From Prevotellaceae bacterium (GTDB lineage: Bacteria > Bacteroidota > Bacteroidia > Bacteroidales > UBA932), in the NCBI GenBank assembly GCA_031288855.1, contig JAITQQ010000108.1:1-8698 (forward strand): a stretch of 8,698 bases of DNA, written 5' to 3'. The stretch's first letter is position 1, and every line of letters begins with the position of its first letter. The position numbers and the translations under genes were made by a program. Below, piece after piece: positions 6,960-8,698 of the stretch. Below the pieces are notes generated by a model. It saw only the letters and a program-made list of their open reading frames with translations, was not told the origin of the DNA and did no database searches.

Positions 6960-6975
6960 CTATATAGAATAGCAA
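6957..6975. repeat. Inverted repeat TTGCTAT-5-ATAGCAA at the predicted rpoN transcription start
   Basis: Perfect 7-bp arms at 6957-6963 and 6969-6975 flank a 5-nt spacer. The left arm overlaps the end of the -7 element and the right arm lies in the predicted leader, 10 bp before the rpoN ATG. This position suits a repressor or autoregulatory operator. As a hairpin it would be AT-rich, weak and lacking its left arm in the transcript. Confidence 0.5.
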
Positions 6976-6985
6976 TACGATTTTC

Positions 6986-8413
6986 ATGCTTAAACAAGCG
7001 CTTCAACAATCACTGCATCAAAAATTATCGCCTAAACAGGTGCAGGTTATTCGCATGCTGCAAATGCCCGCCTTGCAGTTAGAGCAGCATATAGAAAAAG
7101 AACTGGAAGAGAACCCGGTGTTGGAGGAGGTGAAGGAAGCCGATGACAGAACGGAAGAAAACAGAAATTTGAGCATTGAAGAATACGTTTCGCACGGAGC
7201 GTCGCCGCGGGCGCACAATGCACCGTCGATGGTTTCCAACATGCTCGATTTTCCCACGCTGTCGGTGAAAGAATCGCTGTATGAACAGTTGCAGCAGCAG
7301 TTGGGCTTTGCCGATTTGGATGAACGGCAAAACACTTTGGCGTTATTTCTGATACAGAGTTTGGATAACGACGGATATTTGCGGCGCGACCTCGCATCGT
7401 TGGTTGACGATATTGCATTCCGTTGGAATATTTCCACCGACGAAAAGGAGCTTAAAAAACTGTTGAAAATTATTCAAAGTTTTGAGCCGTCGGGCGTGGG
7501 AGCGCGTGATTTGCGAGAGTGCTTGCTTGTTCAGTTAAAGCATAAAGCACCCTCTCCGGAAGTGAAGGCGGCGATAAACATACTGGAACATCATTTCAAT
7601 GATTTCACCGGCAGGCTGTATGATAAAATAAGAAACCGGATGCGCATTGGCGAGGCGGAGTTTAATGCGGCGGTGGGGGAAATTGTACGCCTCAACCCTA
7701 AGCCGGGCGGCGTTATCGAAACGGTTGACGACCGCACCATGTATGTCGTTCCCGATTTCCTGTTGGAAGTGCGAAACGGCGTGTTCAACCTCACCATGCC
7801 GCGCTACACGATTCCCAATTTGCGCATCAGTCAGCGGTATGAGCAACTGCTGAAAAAAGAAGAACAGGCGAAAACCCGCTCCGACCGCAATACGCTGGTG
7901 TTTCTGCGCCAGAAAATAGAATCGGCAAAATGGTTTATCGATGCGCTGAAACAGCGGCAAGACACGTTGATGAAAACCATGCAGTCGATTATTGATTACC
8001 AACACGATTTTTTTATGGAAGGCGACGAAAGCCTTTTGCGCCCCATGGCGTTAAAACATATTGCTTTCACCACAAGCCTTGATATTTCGACGATTTCACG
8101 GGTAGTAACAAGCAAATACATCCAGACGCATTTTGGTATTTTTGCGCTCAAATCTTTCTTCTCGGAAGGCACTACCAGTGAAACAGGCGAAGAGGTATCC
8201 ATCCGCAACATTAAAAGATTGCTGACGCAATTCATTGAGGAAGAAGACAAGAAACATCCGTATTCCGATGAGGAGTTGGCCGAGATGATGCAGAAGGAAG
8301 GGTTTACTTTTGCCCGCCGCACCATTGCCAAATACCGCGAACAGTTGAACATTCCCACCTCGCGGATGCGCAAGAAAATAATGCGCTCCGAACGGACAGC
8401 GGAGAACGATTGA
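6986..8413 (+). CDS. rpoN: RNA polymerase sigma-54 factor (RpoN)
   Basis: This is the alternative sigma factor that directs core polymerase to -24/-12 promoters and needs AAA+ enhancer-binding activators to melt DNA. The 475 residues match Bacteroidota RpoN length. Region I (about 1-47) shows the glutamine/leucine-rich LKQALQQSLHQKLSPKQVQV and ELEENPVLEE. Region II (about 48-65) is short and acidic, starting EVKEADDRTEE. The core-binding domain follows with NDGYLRRDL, FEPSGVGARDLRECL and LNPKPGG. The helix-turn-helix region is about 352-394 (RPMALKHIAFTTSLDISTIS through FALKSFFSE). The RpoN box is ARRTIAKYRE at 443-452, with one conservative change from ARRTVAKYRE. The start at 6986 follows its own -7 element. 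It lies 41 bp after the methylase gene. No activator gene is in the window, so its regulon cannot be inferred. Confidence 0.97.
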   Translation: MLKQALQQSLHQKLSPKQVQVIRMLQMPALQLEQHIEKELEENPVLEEVKEADDRTEENRNLSIEEYVSHGASPRAHNAPSMVSNMLDFPTLSVKESLYEQLQQQLGFADLDERQNTLALFLIQSLDNDGYLRRDLASLVDDIAFRWNISTDEKELKKLLKIIQSFEPSGVGARDLRECLLVQLKHKAPSPEVKAAINILEHHFNDFTGRLYDKIRNRMRIGEAEFNAAVGEIVRLNPKPGGVIETVDDRTMYVVPDFLLEVRNGVFNLTMPRYTIPNLRISQRYEQLLKKEEQAKTRSDRNTLVFLRQKIESAKWFIDALKQRQDTLMKTMQSIIDYQHDFFMEGDESLLRPMALKHIAFTTSLDISTISRVVTSKYIQTHFGIFALKSFFSEGTTSETGEEVSIRNIKRLLTQFIEEEDKKHPYSDEELAEMMQKEGFTFARRTIAKYREQLNIPTSRMRKKIMRSERTAEND

Positions 8414-8446
8414 CGGAAAACGATTGACGGCGAACGGTTAACGATT
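8405..8446. repeat. Three-copy degenerate 14-bp tandem repeat across the rpoN stop codon
   Basis: Units are AACGATTGACGGAA (8405-8418), AACGATTGACGGCG (8419-8432) and AACGGTTAACGATT (8433-8446). The first two share 12 identical leading bases and the third is diverged. The rpoN TGA (8411-8413) lies within unit 1. It looks like a small slippage-derived duplication at the gene end, and no function is evident. Confidence 0.7.
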
Positions 8447-8537
8447 ATTCCCCATTCCTTTTTTACATTCCGTAGGGATGTGCCGCAGGCCTCGCCATCA
8501 ATCAGTTTCGGGGCGGGCGCGTGCGGTGTTTGGGGAG

Positions 8538-8603
8538 AGGCGCAATGCATTGCGCCTGTACAGGGCGGATTTGAAATCCACCTGTGCGGGGCATTTAATT
8601 GCC
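8538..8603. repeat. Array of three short palindromes with a repeated TGTRCRG linker
   Basis: Palindrome 1 is AGGCGCAATGCATTGCGCCT (8538-8557), perfect over 20 bp. Palindrome 2 is GGCGGATTTGAAATCCACC (8564-8582), with one mismatch in 9-bp arms. Palindrome 3 is GGCATTTAATTGCC (8590-8603), with arms GGCA/TGCC and a partly symmetric centre. They are separated by TGTACAG (8557-8563) and TGTGCGG (8583-8589), linkers 26 bp apart. The modular layout resembles intergenic REP-like palindromic elements. No T-tract follows, so it is not a canonical terminator, although it may form structure in the rpoN 3' region. The flank 8447-8537 is GC-rich with no gene seen. Confidence 0.65.
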
Positions 8604-8628
8604 GGATGGGTAAAAAACGCTACCTTTG
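8599..8628 (+). promoter_or_regulatory. Bacteroidota promoter (TTG / 19 bp / TACCTTTG) before the right-edge gene
   Basis: TTG at 8599-8601 and TACCTTTG at 8621-8628 are separated by 19 bp, the standard spacing, giving the best -33/-7 pair in the window. It predicts a start near 8633 and a leader of about 16 nt before the ATG at 8649. The -33 TTG lies inside palindrome 3 of the upstream array. Confidence 0.65.
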
Positions 8629-8648
8629 TGCTACATGGCTTAATCCGT

Positions 8649-8698
8649 ATGGCTACCGTATCATCTCATATCGTAGAACAGGCGGCCAATTTGCCGCA
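8649..8698 (+). CDS. N-terminal fragment of an unidentified protein, cut by the right edge
   Basis: Sixteen codons are visible, reading MATVSSHIVEQAANLP. The start is chosen because it lies about 16 nt after the predicted start of a good promoter. The fragment is too short to assign. The pattern of an Ile-Val-Glu helix followed by LP resembles the opening of small DUF2281-type antitoxin proteins, but this is only a resemblance. A competing open frame starts at ATG 8607 and also runs off the edge, but it would begin upstream of the predicted transcription start. Confidence 0.45.
   Translation, partial: MATVSSHIVEQAANLP

Noticed and set aside
8405..8446. Tandem repeats as a CRISPR array
   Set aside because: Units are 14 bp and directly adjacent, with no spacers and no cas genes.
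7996..8550. 184-aa minus-strand open frame running from the rpoN 3' end into the intergenic repeats
   Set aside because: Most of it is antisense to the RpoN DNA-binding domain, and its first codons fall in the palindrome array. No family resemblance is seen.
8538..8582. Palindromes 1 and 2 as an intrinsic terminator of rpoN
   Set aside because: They lack a proper loop and a downstream T-run. They lie about 125 bp past the stop and continue into similar palindromes, so a repeat element is the better reading.
8607..8698. Alternative frame starting MGKKRYLCATWL at the right edge
   Set aside because: Its start codon is upstream of the -7 element at 8621 and so outside the predicted transcript. 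The frame at 8649 fits the promoter better, though the window is too short to be certain.

Overview
The window looks like an ordinary chromosomal segment from a member of the Bacteroidota, probably Bacteroidales-like. Three things point there: gene content and protein sequences (a serine palmitoyltransferase close to the Bacteroides type, a single-domain TrmH-family methylase, a Bacteroidota-style RpoN); start codons without obvious Shine-Dalgarno sequences; and several copies of the Bacteroidota -7 promoter element TAnnTTTG a short distance before start codons. Every gene I can support is on the + strand. No rRNA, tRNA, CRISPR array, insertion sequence or phage gene was seen.

Layout: 1-1793 is the C-terminal part of glycine dehydrogenase (gcvP), cut by the left edge. 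1816-2646 is a DUF3298-type (RsiV/PdaC-like) lipoprotein. 2738-5949 is a tight three-gene cassette: serine palmitoyltransferase, a GNAT-fold acyltransferase, and a PAP2-superfamily membrane enzyme. 5963-6409 is ribose-5-phosphate isomerase B, 6414-6944 a TrmH/SpoU RNA 2'-O-methyltransferase, and 6986-8413 sigma-54 (rpoN). The last 235 bases before a cut-off ORF at 8649 hold a 14-bp tandem repeat across the rpoN stop codon, three consecutive short palindromes joined by a similar linker, and a good Bacteroidota promoter.

How the genes fit together: the most interesting unit is the 2738-5949 cassette, which reads as a bacterial sphingolipid module. SPT would condense L-serine with a fatty acyl thioester to 3-ketosphinganine. 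The GNAT-like protein is a candidate bacterial ceramide synthase, as described for Caulobacter. The PAP2 protein could transfer or remove the phospho-headgroup at the membrane. The 3-keto reductase needed to complete dihydroceramide is not in the window. Gene spacings of 8, 3, 13 and 4 bp suggest co-transcription from the promoter at 2705 through to the methylase, with an internal promoter directly before rpiB. rpoN appears to have its own promoter, whose start region carries a short inverted repeat.

Assignments rest on recognised motifs and remembered family sequences, with no database search. The enzyme classes of gcvP, spt, rpiB and rpoN are secure. The roles of the GNAT and PAP2 proteins in sphingolipid synthesis are inferred from fold and context.
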